A DNA stretch of 64,000 nt. Source: Opisthorchis felineus. Lineage: Eukaryota > Platyhelminthes > Trematoda > Opisthorchiida > Opisthorchiidae. How positions within the stretch are numbered: position 1 is the first letter of the stretch; every line of letters begins with the position of its first letter. Below are positions 1-14,200 of the stretch, in pieces. The translations under genes were made by a program, and so were the position numbers. A model generated the notes under the pieces. It was not told the DNA's origin, searched no databases, and saw nothing but the letters and a program-made list of their open reading frames with translations. The stretch lies in NCBI GenBank assembly GCA_004794785.1, contig SJOL01006754.1, positions 285,721 to 349,720 on the forward strand, written 5' to 3'.

Positions 1-196
1 TTGGCTTTTCATAAGTCAGTATTCGCAATTCCGCCATCAGTTTGATTGGATCTGGTTCTTTTAGACAGTGGTTCTCCTCACGCAATTTCATTACAAATAT
101 ATGTGTCGAGAACTGCTAACATTTCAGTCGCTTCCGTCATTGAAGGAAGCACCAGTTAAAGAAGAGATGTAAAATTCGAACAGCTGTGGGGATAAG

Positions 197-202
197 TTTA
201 TT
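197..202 (-). terminator. Candidate poly(A) signal for TTLL10
   Basis: AATAAA on the minus strand about 207 nt after the proposed TAG stop. It is the first canonical hexamer downstream and fits a short 3' UTR. Confidence 0.4.
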
Positions 203-408
203 CATAGAGTGGACGAGAGCTCTGGACGATAGCATCTGTGCATACATGACCACCTGTCTGGTTTCGATCAAAACTGCTTCGCCGGACGCTAAGAGTTTCG
301 AGCTAGGATTTCGTCGCAAGATCGAAAAGGACTTGGTGCGTCACACAGGTGCCTGTCCCAACTACACCTCAGGTTATCAGTTAATCAGGTCATGTGACCG
401 ACTGTCAC

Positions 409-500
409 CTAGGCTTGACCGTTACTTGCACGTCCATAACAAGCCTTGTAAGAAATGCCAATAGTCGTCTTCGATTCTACCGATTTAGGCGTCACCGGAA
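409..500 (-). CDS. TTLL10: TTLL10 exon 9 (probable last exon)
   Basis: Acceptor TGTCTGTTCACCTGCAG|TT is strong and its phase fits exon 8. It encodes residues 424-453 and stops at TAG (409-411). The sequence has no family motif, so it is chosen from splice signals and phase only. A further exon beyond the left edge of the window remains possible. Confidence 0.5.
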
Positions 501-2186
501 CTGCAGGTGAACAGACATATGACAAGCGAGACAAAGAGGATAGGACGCATTCTGACAACTAGATTGAAATTCGCCCACTACACTTATTTGTACACCAATC
601 TGGTTCTAACGGGAGGCTCAACTGAATCCAACAGGATCCCTTGTTCATGATGTTCTGTTACCAACTGAATGGCTGCTTACTTGATGTGGCCTCTTGACTG
701 GTCCATTACTGCCAGCGTGTGGTGACTTCAAACTCTAACATTAACACGTTTTCTTCTAAATGTATTCGATTTACTATACGAGTTTTTACTCAATTACCCC
801 CCAGTCAGAGTCCGTTTTACGCCAGCAATAAAAGATCATTTTTCATACGCAGATATTCCTGAAAGGGTGGGGTGATATCAGCATGCTTTAATGCCATTCC
901 TTCTCAATAAAAGGGAGACAGAAGTGTCCAGACCGGACACTCTCAAACCAGACAGTCCGTTAGGAACTCACGTATGGATTTATCGATTAGATCTGGTAGG
1001 ACCGATTTCAGGGCATCACAGTTTGTAGCCATTGCAGGGTTTGAATTGACTTCCAGAAGCCAGGGCTGGGTAAACAAAGAGATATTGACGTGAACGTGTA
1101 TCACATTCATTTGAACTCACAATTGACACAGCCTCCTTCAACTTCCAAAAAAACTGGCCACAGTTTATTTTGGAGAGAAACACAACAGAAATAAAAGCTA
1201 AAAATTTCTTATCCTTTTCATCAAATCAAAATATGTCAGACCGGATAGGTCGCAGGTAAGATTAAATTCAGTGATCATTAGTCAATTCGATTCTGTTTTT
1301 TGGGTCGCCTGACCATTAGAAATGGCTGGCAGCACCAGCAACGCTATCTATCAGAGGGATCGCCGGAAAGATCCCCAATTTAATTAATGGACATTCATTC
1401 CCCCCAGCCATCAATTCGTTGGCCTTCGGTTCATCAAGTCATCGTCAAATCACGTGCTTGACGTTCATGAGATTTATTCGAAATTCTGCTCCGCGATTCT
1501 TTAGAAAATGGGCTGATGGGAATTCTCCACTTTAATTTGAGGATTTTTTGATGAATCGTAAATTTTATTGCACGGCGATGACTTATAAAGGACCTGGCAC
1601 TGCCATATAAAGCACTAGAATAAAACACTAGAATATGATGAAAAACAATGTTGTATGTTACGTCATTCTCCATGTTTAGTGCCGTCCATGACTTGTGCGC
1701 TTCACTAAATCACACGCGAAACCAGCCACCTGGATGATGTTTCTAATCCCTGTTACATCTGGCTCGGTTTGTTTTCAAATGCGCTATCCAAAACTAATCC
1801 ACTTTTTGAAATCTAATCGTCGTACGTAATCGGTCTACCTGTTTATCTGCCTACCTTGTTGTCAGTTCATCTATCTATCAGTCTGCCTATCTGTCCTTGC
1901 CTATCTGTCTGTCCATCATTCTCTGTTTCCTTGCTTTGTACCTTTGGTGATGTTGCATTTCACCGGCGGAGGAATTACCGGCCTCCGATCAAAGCATGGG
2001 ACCAACTGCGGTTGCACAACAAAATAGACAGGGCATATGGTAGATATGGTTTGTCACAAGCCCATTGTTCACCGCTTGGCTGACGTAGGTCATGACAGGA
2101 ATGCCAACGCACCATTCAGCAAACTCCACCTAACTATTTACATCCGCAAACATGAAAAAGTCTGAGAGCTTCACAATACTGTAAAG

Positions 2187-2219
<33 letters not shown>

Positions 2220-5200
2220 TTAATAATAATAATAATCAACATCATCATCATCATCATCATCATCAGCATCATCATCAACATCATCATCGTCATCATCATC
2301 ATCATCAACATCATCATCATCAGCATCATCATCAACATCATCATCGTCATCATCATCATCATCAACATCATCATCATCATCATCATCAACATCATCATCA
2401 TCATCATCAACATGGAGAGCATGACATCAGTGTTCAACAACTGATGCTTCGCTGCCGTACTTGAATGCGACCAGATTGAGTGGGCTGCTGGCTGCAGTCA
2501 ACCAGAGTGTGGCATGGAACACCATAATTCTCAGTTCAGTGGTGTTCCATGCTTCGGGGAACCGGTTGTGTCATAATTGAGCTTCCTGTCCCTCTGGGAA
2601 TGTTCACTTCCAACAGTCATGTTTTTGGTGCCATTATCAGCATCATTGACAGCAACACCGGAGAAAAACACCGGTGCTTCACTGCCGCACATAGTACATT
2701 GGACGAAAGCTGATGCAGTTAACGAGTAGTGATTATCGGCGCTTTTGCAGGATACTCTCACAGACATTGTCAGACGAGCCGCACAAAGGCGACCAACAAC
2801 GGGCAACCATTCAAATAGAGGCGCTTCATCTCAGAACAATGCCAGCCCCAACAGAACCAGCCTCAGCGGATTCTGGGCCGCAAAAATGCGCTACCAGAAG
2901 CGAGCGGAGCGCTACCGGAAGCAATGAGGTCAGTTCAACAGCCATTTCTTGGACCTTGAATTAATAGAAATCGAGTTCGGCATACACGCAACATCAGTAT
3001 GTGGTCCGGCTTATTTCAGAGTGCGAACGTTAAAGGCTACCAGATGAACTGAGAGTCGGAGTTTGAAGGATGTAATTCGAAGCGTCTGAGGTCGTGCTTG
3101 AAGAGGTAAGCGGAAATACTGCAGCTAAAGACTATGGATGGCACTCAGTCCTCAAGAACATCTCACGAAGTTGTCGTAAGCAAAGGTTTAAGGAAGGAAA
3201 GAAGAACAAATATGCGAAACAGAAAAAACGGAGGTGCTAGCATTATGTAGGACTCTGTTAGTGTGACATATACACTCCGCGGTATGACGAAACGGGTTGT
3301 GGATGTGCACAAACGTCACACCGCGGCGCGGTTCAATCTCTTCGCGACGGTTTTTGCCTTTGTTTTGTAAGTGGTAACCCTTTCCAAACGGTCGGTGTTA
3401 ATGAGTTTGGTACTCTCCTCTAATAGCGATAAACATATGACGTTTAAGTGACACTAGCTACTATGAAGCTGGCGTCATATTGCTGCGTCATATTTTTTCA
3501 TGCAGGCACATAAAACATCCAACATAACTGGTGCCATCTATCATGCACCGACGTTATTGATTCCAAGCCAACAGCTGTTTACTTTCACTACACCTTCTTC
3601 TAAAGTTGAAAACGCAACTAGCACCAAGCAGCACTGAGTGGCGAAAGATCCTTTTAAGTTACTGGCAGATTAGAGACACGTGTGGACCGACTATCTCTGT
3701 GGAATATTATCACCACGTTTTCACCGCTGATGATATTTTGGACATCGTTAAAAATGCAACCAAGTCACTGAATTTATTGCCTGAAAGCCTTTGCCAACGG
3801 TTTTCACTGACAGTGACGCAATAAACTATGTCCCACCAAAACATACTTGTTAAAACAAACAGTGCTGACACCCTGTTAAACATCGTCCATGACTTAAGCA
3901 GTTGGACGATTTCGACATGAACCTAACCCGATTGAAATCTCGTTCACTACCTCATAAAGAAACATGAATTTCGCAAAATGATGGGACGAGTAGAGCTGAC
4001 AACCAACAATGGAAAACCTACTGAGGATCCACAAAGGCTGAGTGTAAAATACTCCCAAAATAAGGCTGCCTCCGGGAGAGATCGAAAAGCCATTTAATCT
4101 CTTTGGTATTATTGCCTAAGGTAAATCCGCATTCTCTCTGGAACCTAGATGGGATGTGTTCGGAAATCAGCCCGACTTATAACTGTATTATTTTGCTCAT
4201 TATTATTAGGAGAACCGACTCCGAACGTAACTGGGCTACACAACTGCCAATAGAATAACCGTTCTCGTTGAGACAGATTTAATTGGTTGTTCTTCACTTG
4301 CCCTTGACAGATGAGGTCTATTTGTAGGATCACTTTTTGGCCCGCCTAGAACTTCCCACGTGAGCTTCATAAACTGCCAGGTTCGGTTGCACAAGACAAG
4401 CTTGTACGCGTCAGTGTTCAGTAGATCAGCTGATTCGCACGTTCATTGGCTTTCTGGTTTGCTTAAACGCATCAGGCTATCAAGCGGCTATTCAGACTCG
4501 GGTTCACAGTATTAAGAAGGCATTAAGATGACTGTGGTCCACATTAATTATGAAAGTGCCTGGTCATTTAGAATACATCTATACCACTGGTCCGTGCGGT
4601 ATACTATCCAACAAACTTTGTTCACAAAGCTCTGCCGGTACTTACCTGGAACTGATCATCCAGGAGAAAGTCCAATCCGTACAACTGGAACATGCCTAAT
4701 CGGGTTGCCAGGCGGTTTTTCACAGCAAGAAAGGTCCGGTGGATGATGCGCCGAATGCGGTACTAGAAACAAAATAGGTGATGTTTACTTTCAGAGAGGC
4801 AAGTATGCCAATCCCACCGGAATGGTCAAAAACGTTGGGGCTGCCAACCAATGAGGGACAAGGGTTTCGGTACTAAGCATGCGCGGTATCAATTTAACTT
4901 GAAAATTCAGAGGAAACATCCTCTTTCTATAAGGTTATGCACGCAGTGCCCTTATTTAAGTAAGTTAACATTCTGTTACATAGTATTATTATCGTCTGCA
5001 TATACACTTTTCCCGCACAAGGCATCACCTCGACAAGGGACAAATGCAAATGAGTGTATTTCCCTAACCCCAAGTTTATCTTTTTGTTCGTCCAGGGCAT
5101 CTGAACATTTGAACTGCTGTAATTTTTGAAACAAAAAGAACATTCTGTGTTGCGCGTTGAACAGTCTTTTAGTAACACGTCGAATTGGTTGTGCACAAGG

Positions 5201-8200
5201 AGTTACTGCTCGGAAGAGTTTTTCCATCTCCAGGTGGCTACCAAGTGTGGACTAGAATCAGTGCACGCCGTTTTTAGAGATTTGGAAACACGTCAAAACC
5301 AGAAAGTTATTGAATGGGTCACCCAATGAAGACTGACTCTGTCCTGAATTATATTGTGGCCGTTCAGGGTATGGTAATTTGAATTATAAACTGGGAACTG
5401 TCGACCAATCAAAATGGTTCCCAGTCAGCAACATGACTGAAGTAAGGACATCACTATATACCGGCTCTTTAAAATCTTTTCAAATTTTAAAAGTTCTACA
5501 CAAGAGCTGTCTGAAAGCCTGCGCGTTGTTAACGCAGTTTCAGCTTGGAAGTCTCAAACATTTACATTAAATGTCACCTTCCTAATGATTCCTGTGTATT
5601 TTCCAGAACACATCCTTTCGAAAAGAAGTGCAGTATGCATACGCTGAAGCTCAACTCACTCAAATAATGCGAAAATCAAACACCTCGAAGCTCAAATCCA
5701 GGCGAAGGAAGCCAAATAATCAAGGATGTCTAGTAGTCCTCCTCTGGGGAGACCAATATCAGTAGAGACTATCTCACAAGAGACCAGTTTTATGAAATCC
5801 ATGGAAACTTCCATCAAATTTTAGGAATCTGGAAGGTCCATGTCCCAGTCAAGACATCAAAACACTTTGTAGAAAATGTTTTTGTTGAAATCTCTCTCGG
5901 AAGAGACCAAACACAATCACGAGTTCCGCCTTTTCAACGCTTAACGAAGCTTTCGTGCCTTCCAGCAGGGCGCCATCGAACTTCCATAGAACATTCAGCG
6001 GACACAAAATCCCACATCAATCCCAGAGGACCTCGTGGGACGTGATACAACGCCCGTTAAACCCAACTCACTTGTAATTGGTCAAACTAAGGTGACACCA
6101 TCAGGCATTAGGCAGAGTTGTCATTGGCCGATAGCGTACCATATTTGAGTTTTTTGGAACACAGGCCCATCTGATTCATTTCGCTAGAGGGGCCAGAACA
6201 CATAAGGCACGAAGTTCCAACATTTCAACGCACTTTTGTCAGCATTCATAGCTAACAGACATTAACAAGAACAGAACCTTGGTGACAACTAGTTGAAGAA
6301 AACGAACATCATTTTGAAATTTATTTTGCGGGGACTTAGAGATGCTTTTCGCAACCGGTGGCCTCCTTTTCAGTCTACTCACTGGTGGCTTTGATGGGTT
6401 CTTTTGCAAGGTCTGTTACAACCGAGGTGGAATACCTTTCCAAGATTCTTTGAGAAAGAAAGCAGTCGGTTCTGCCGAATGAAAACAGCCCAGTGTCTGA
6501 TAGTGCGTTCCGGAGAAATCTGGATTTCCAACTTGTTACCAGGGCGTTCCATTTAACTTCGCATCCCTTGTTTTGACCAGGATTCAGCCTTTTATACACT
6601 CAGTGTAACTTCGGTGTTTGTTCTCCTTAAGCAACTACTCTGTGGATAAGCATAGCCTTTATTTCAACCGCCGAACAAGAATTTCAGTGACTGTGAACTT
6701 TGAACTTTAGGGCGTCCGAAGTTGATGCTTCTCGCATCACTAACCCACGGCACAGCAACCACACACCGACAGCCAGTAAAGTGAGGCCTCGGTCTATTTA
6801 GCTAATGTCAGCTCGGTCTCACCACTAAGCCGTTCAGATGTGGCTGCCAATGGTCGGTTTGAGCGGTACGATGACTTGTTCAGAAATGATCTTTCAAAAT
6901 TTACTGACAGATATTAAGTTGGGTCGTTGCCGTGAAAAATTGGGGCCTCAGGGCATGAACGTTATGCATTTTTCCTCCTATCCAATCATCCTCGTGATCT
7001 CAGATTTGATCGTAACAGTTAAACTCCAGTCGCAGAAATTTCGTAATCAAGCCTCGCTATCCGATATCCGTTACCAGTGCCTCACGTTGGTGAAGAACGA
7101 TGATGACAAGTTTTCACTCACGTCGGTATTGTCACTTGAGAGTGCAGGAATTGTAACCTCATTGATGAATACACCGTTTAAGTGTCTCGGTTTTTTTGTT
7201 TCCATTCTTCACTCATTCCACGATTCACTACCAGCTGGCGAACAAAACTAAATAGGATGGAGATATGACGCTGAATGTTAGTGCGTCATCACCTAGAAGC
7301 ATGACGATGTCAACTGCCACTCCAGTAGTTGTGTACATACAGTCAGGTTGAAGTCAGACTGAAAGAGAGCCGACATGTCAGTCAGTCAGCAGCAGAACTG
7401 ACATCATACAAAATCGTGAATTTCTTGTGAGAAAGACTTTCCATGTTATCGTTAGTTTGAAAACCCCATGTAGTCACAGGGACCAAAAAGGCGTTTCTCA
7501 TGGACCTCAGAAGCCACAACCAGCACAAAAGAATTTAAATTTAATCGGTCACGGTCTACGCGGATAACGGTGATATTCAGGGTTGATTTTGCCTGTATAA
7601 AGAAGCTTTTAACTGCTCAGCGGTTGTTCTGTTATCACGCTGATCGTTGAATGGATGCAGAGGCGTGCTGACATGACTTGTTGGAGAAGGATTAAGCCTT
7701 GGGCCTGTAGAGATTCCATGGGCAAGATGGACTTGATCCGTGCATTTCACTGTTGATTCAGTGAGCTTCAGCGACACGACGGCTCAGAGCAAATGCTACC
7801 TAACCTAATGACCAAGATCTCACGGGGCCGGAGTGGACTGATAAGCTGAGACTACTCTACAGCCGAATTCACGACGTCTAAAACGTTGAAAGTGCAGCAT
7901 CTGGAAACGAACCCTCAGGATTGCATATGTCTCAGAGTCCACTTGGACGTTCTTCCGAGACTGAACTGATTTACAGGTAGCACCCTCACCAGTTGTTCTT
8001 CAGGAAATGAATAAACGATTTCCATCAACCGACGAACTCCTCTACACGGCCTAGACGCCTTAGGGGTCAAGAAGTTCAACGGAACCATTTGGATGTGAGC
8101 AAAATGCTCCAACGGTAATAATGTCACACACGACACGCATCAGGGTGAGCTTCCTCCCTCAGACATGTTGTTCTTGAAGCTGAATGAGCGAAAAAGTCCT

Positions 8201-11200
8201 GCGAAAAGTGAGTAGGTTAGTGCATACCTGCGAACTGAAGTCACGAACGGATGTAGAGAACTCGGGCCATCTACATACACCGCGGTCGTTTTAAATGTAC
8301 TTGATTACCATCTGGAGTCAAGGCCGCAAAAGCCAAATTTCAGCAAATTATGAATATGATGCCAAATTACTCTCCCGTTTTCGCTGTTTTTTTAGATGAT
8401 TCAGCAGTTGTAAGTACCAGTTTCAGAGGACTATCACAGTCCTCTTTTACATGTTTAGTTTTGCTCGTAGCTTTTGAATTCATCTTAGGTGTGCCAACTT
8501 TTCGTGATATCAGTCAAGTAACTGAGCTTCATTGATAGCAAAATTAACAGACAACCAGGACTGAATGACATCAAAGCAGCCATATCACTGTCGTCGTTTT
8601 TGTGCACCCCATCCCCGGTACTATTCTTGTTATTACCGGCCACTACTTTCCTGCCCGCTACCCTTTTTCTCCGAGGCCCGATTAACCAGCAATTCAGTAT
8701 GGTTTGAAGTAAACGGGACCAGCAAACTTTCAGCTCGGCTTCGGCTCTCTCAAGCTTATGCTAAGCTCCAAATTGCTCCCAACATTCTGGGCTCTCTGAT
8801 ATGGAATCTGTGGTGTTAAACTGTTTGAAGTACGGTGTCAGCGCTGTAGTTTTCGATGGAGTCGCTGAGACCAATCAGAAAGCAACTGTTCACGCAGTGA
8901 AGGAGTTTCGTAAAACGTTCTAGGGTGGGCAGTTTTATTTACTGCTGGCCAAGCACAGCTCTTTAGTGCTGTTCTGGTGAAAAAAGAGATCCCGTGAACA
9001 AAAAAGCCACCTGTGTTGTTGAGTAACACTACCTCCAGAGCCTCAAATTTACGTATACATCTAAAGTCAGCCTTCGTCACGCTGGTGCCTTGTAACATCC
9101 TGCTTCGAGCTGCAGGTTGGAGTTAAAAGACACTGTGGTCGAAGCCAACCCCCTTGAGATCAATTTCAACAGCTTCCTACTGGGAGCAGTCTACTTTTTC
9201 CCAAAATGACTGGCGATATGGTTCGTCAAGCCGCAGATCAGGGTGCTGTACTGCAGCTGGTCAATCAGAAATACCATACATCACGTACACTTCACGAGAA
9301 GAGATAAGACCGTTCTCACATAGATGTAATGCACTTCTGCTTGGTAACGGATCGGTCTGTTCTCTGGGCTAATTGTTTTCCCTCGAATCTCTGCAGCGTG
9401 TTATTTCACAACTGCATCCCAAAACCACGGAGTCGTGGTTGTTGGCTCCTGATTGAAACCCAACCTGAACCCTCTGATTACTACATGCTATTTGGTGAAC
9501 CAACCACGTCGCCTGTGAAGACCGTCGTCACCGCATCCGATCTTGATCACTCGCACCATAAGGGTCAAGTAAAGGGGCAACACATCCTGGTCATGGTCAA
9601 TGTGTACAAACATTGAACAGAAAGTCTCCCCGAAAGCAGTTCAAAAACTGCCGGAAATACGATGGGCTATTCGGGTTTTCTTAGAACACTGTGGAGTATT
9701 GACTTTGAAAGCGGCTTCCACGCAAATTGACAACGGTCTGAAGTTTTTATAGTCAATACTGCTCCTTTTGGTAGAACGTTTGGTTGAAATCTTAGAATGT
9801 GCACTTTAGAAGATCAGATGGAAAGAACCGAGAGGAAGGGCTTCTCACATGTCCGTTCAAGCAAGCGTCGTCGAACTCACATAACCAGAGTGAAAGCCAC
9901 TAATGTTGTGGACACTGTTCCGTACACCAAACGACCGGCCAAATTAAAAACAGATGATGTACAACAATACCTAAGTGGGGCGATAGTTCAGCGGACATCG
10001 TGCGGCGACCGCCTGCTTCTTTAGCGAACACCAGGGCTTTTGGACCCAACAGAAAAACGGAGACGTCGCTGGTAGAGATGAGGGCATATAATTTTTTGAC
10101 GCGGCAATTTTCTGTTCGAAGTTTCGCTCAGACTAGCCATACTGATCCGAATCCCGAGAGCGCACACCTGACGGATTTACACATCCCGATCACTTGGAAG
10201 AATGAATTGAGTCTGGAGGTGTTGTATGACACCTTTCACTTTGGTTCCACTGTGGGATCTGCTACATCGCAGATCCAGACCAGCACGATAGATAATGCGA
10301 TAGGCGGACGAATCCAAAAGCCAGTGAAACTATTATAACTGAGGTCCGACTGCGGAGCTCCAAGCGGTAATTCTGTCCAAATCTCTGATATTCATCCAAG
10401 TAGGCTCCATAACAGCCACTGAATCCAAATGATATCATGGGACTGTAGAAGATGTTCCTCTCTAATCCATTTGCAGACGAAATGCACAAAGTACAGTTGA
10501 CATCACTTGAGCGTACACTTTAACAATAGCAAGCTTGTAAGCCGTTTTTCCGACTTGATTCGACTGATGTTTATTCTATCGAAACCACTAACTTGAGGGA
10601 TCAAACCGACAAGTAGGTTACGATACAGTCGTTGGTTGATAAAGCGGGTCGAATATTTAATCTTTGTGATGTCCAATGTTAGTTTGTCCGTACGCTGTGG
10701 AGTCTTAGAAGTGAGGATGGAATAGGGACAAGCTCCAGCGGTGGTCAAACTGACTATAGCTTCCTTTTCGGTGTCCTGTAGGTTTACACGGTCTCGCAGT
10801 TTCGCTGTCATACCATTGTTTAACTCAGAGTACAAAATCTGGCAGGCACGTCCTCTGGCCTCTTACTGATTCACTACGGTTATTTGGTTCACGTTAATTA
10901 ATAGGCTGCTGCCTATTCTGCTGCAAGGAACTTTGAAATTCTCGCTACAATAGATCAGCTTTTGCATAGGTTCCGGCGTGAGAGTTGTATCACGTACAGG
11001 TGCTAAGTTTTGGGGCACAAGACGTTGAATTAAGAATCACGTGATCAACATGCAGGGGAGATAAACAACGCACCTATCGTAATCCATTGGTATCACTTGT
11101 TTCGCGTTGATTATTGGAAAGTTACTGGAGTTACACATGTTTCTGGGAGCTTGCTCCATTGCTAGCCACCGAAATCTGTGCAGAATCTTATTTTAAGCTG

Positions 11201-14200
11201 AACTTATTGGTTTTAACTACTCTTTAGGTCAACTTTCCCAGGTATGCTGACGATTAATAGGGGACTAAATGCGCACGAAATAAGGGGTTATCATTTTCAG
11301 AATTTGACATATTGTATATGAACAACTTGAGAAACTGCAACTTTCGTAACCCAAAGATATCCGACGTTGCAAAAGAACAGGAAGGCAAACGTCAGTTACT
11401 TACTTGTAATACGGTCTTCACCCAATCGAATGGAAGACATTTTGATACTCGGTAATATCGATTTATGTAGTCATTCAGCTGATCGATCGTCCAAACTGTC
11501 TCATTCTTCACCTGAGCATAGTTGGGGGACTTCTTTTGAATGTACTGGAAGGTGGGATAGTTTGTGGATGGAAGCGTGTAAGTTTGACGATGACAAGAAG
11601 GCAGCTCTGTGCGGTATTTATATGGGAACTCTACATTTCGTGAGTGGAATATAACTACTTGAAAGTTTAAAAGTAGTGCATCTTCTTAGACAAATCAAGT
11701 TCACGGTGCCAATGCTCAAACAGAGGAAGGACTATGGTAATGTTGCATCAGAACAACCGACGCTCCAAAATCCTATTCTACTCACTCTTAAGCTGAGAAG
11801 AATAGCCATTAAATTTCAGCCTAGCTCAGCCCTCCTCTTCATTCGAGGTCCTGTGAACATTGTTCACGCTTTCCAAATGGCCTGATATTATCTCCGATCA
11901 TGAGGCTAGAGACAGACATCAGCCGCTCGTAACCGAAAGGTTAGGTGTTCAAACTACTGGCCGGGAGGTCGCGGGTTCAAAACTCCTTGGTGGTTTGTAA
12001 GAGGTGTGCTGTTAATCATTCCAAATAGTTGTTCATTACTTCCTTGCTTTTCAGCATAGATTGGATTCACTCACAGGAGGAAATCTCAATTGAAAACTTG
12101 GAAATGTTGTGAAGAAATTCGAATTAACAGATCACTATAAAGAGTACAGAAGAGACCTTCAAAGGTTATATTCCATATTGTATTTTCAATGCCTGTTCTC
12201 AAAGATCACCGTATTCAGTTGAGACGGACATGTAGCATCAGCGATTCAAGCTTGTTCCATTTAATTCGTCAGTCCAGTTAGTTAAGCTAACGAATTCCAG
12301 TGGTGTAATTCACAAGTACTCGGTATAAGGCAACGTATGAATCATTTATTCGGTAGTCAGTTATTGTAGGTGATGTTTGTGGCACCATCTTCCCGGGCAT
12401 GGTTTCCACTTCACAGGTACCTAGATAAATGAGTTCTTCGTAACTTGACGCAACACTATTCATGGTGTTTCTGAAGACTATTCAGCAACGTTTTCTACAC
12501 GGTTTATGTTGTTCGGCGGAACCGTAGAATTACCTACTGTAGCTGTTTTACTCGTCAGATCGTGGTACACTTTTTAGTTCACTGTGTCCTCAACAGTTCT
12601 TGCGCAAAATCAGTCGTGGGGTGTTGGCCCACAACCGCGGTGGACGAGGTAGGATAGAAGAAGCAAGAATGGTTCAGCTGCAGCACCCTTTTTGTGCCTG
12701 GCTGCCATACCAACAGAAGTAAGCACGGGGCCGAGATACTGCCGGGCATCCAAACCTAGACAGGAGCAGTCGAGAAGCAGAGGTCGGGTTCGAACGACGG
12801 ACCTTCTGATCAGTAGGTTCGCGCCTTAAACACTGAGCCATCTTGAGGTAGAATGACCTCAAGGTATTCTGCCCGATCAACAAGCCTCCAATAAAATTGC
12901 ATTCGAAACGATTGCAATCAGCAAGTTGATATCAACTTCAAAAACCAATTGGTGCACGAAGCTTGATACGGCGCACATTTGAATGAAAAACAAACAGACA
13001 AACCTCGAATGTGACTTCACCAGCAAACGGGTGAAAACATAGAAATAGGTAGCCACGCAGTCCAACCAAGAAAGAGAGGGAAAACCGGCCAGTATAAACA
13101 AGGCAAGTGTTCGGGTCAAAAAGTCCGCATAACGAACTTCATGATGACAAAGAAAAGCAAGAAGTAGACGAATGAGTTAGCACGCCATCCGAGAGTGCAG
13201 TGACAACCACACACATCAAGGGCGCTTAGTTCAAACACAAGTCGGTGTCCCGTTATTGTCTCTTGTTTGAGTACTGAGAAGGAAGTCTCCCGCATTTTTG
13301 AAATCACTCTTCGTCTGAGCTACTTATTGATTGATGGTGATATGAGGAGAGTTGGTAGTTCTCCCGTCCACGTAATAAGTTAGCAGGTTGGAAATTCAGC
13401 ACACCTACACCGTGCACAACATGGTGATCATTCGTTTATTATCCATCAGCAAAAGTGGCTATTCCGCAGTTCGATTAAAAAACAACAGCCGTGAAAGAGT
13501 TCTCTTCTAACAAACTCCAATATGTGCTATAGTCCCGTTGCGTAAAATTATTGCCTGAAGTGCCGGAGGATCATTCCCAAACGGTTTGGTTTGTTGACTA
13601 GATGGCATTTAACAGATACCGTAAAATCGGTGCAGGTTATCTGATTTATTCTTACATGGCGGAAGCACAGTCTAATAAAATGCATAACATTTCCTCTTTT
13701 AGGCAATCGGTCGCTCAACAAGATGCAACACAGGGTCGAGTGGCTTGTCATTGAAACCATTGTCTGATTGCACATGCTGTCTTATTTATGTACTTTTTCC
13801 GTTCGTTTGTTTTTGTATGTTTTTATTTTGTCTTTTTGTTTTTCTGAATGGTTCGATTGAATGAAGTAAAAACAGTCAATTCTCGCGCCTTTGAGCCGGA
13901 TCCCCACATTTCGCCCCACTAAAACAAACTTTTCAGGGGTGCAGTACGCCGAAGCACTACACGGAAGCAGCCAATCAGACTAGTCCCTGCGATAGGTGTC
14001 GTGGCGTTGGTCGCACGGGCTATGCTCAACGCTGATTGGCTGACGAAAAGAACTCAACTGCGCACCGACAATGTCTCTTAGATTGGGGACGAAACGTTGA
14101 CAAGCCAACTGCCAACCTCGGTGAAAAGATCAACAGCCATCTGATCAACCACCAAGAACGAGGTTTTATGCGTATCTGCCGAATTTGCGCAGCTGGTGTT

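Noticed and set aside
943..971. Read-through of exon 8 to TGA as the TTLL10 C terminus
   Set aside because: Kept as an alternative only; the donor at 971 is strong and a phase-matched acceptor lies at 501-503.
6375..6599. Minus-strand frame ending at a GTGAGT, considered as a TTLL10 exon
   Set aside because: Its sequence has no TTLL motif and exons 6 to 8 already join in phase without it.
6838..7251. 137-codon plus-strand frame
   Set aside because: Frames of this length are expected by chance in 64 kb; no splice sites or family motif.
11367..11654. 95-codon plus-strand frame
   Set aside because: It is the antisense shadow of TTLL10 exon 6, whose splice sites and motifs are on the minus strand.
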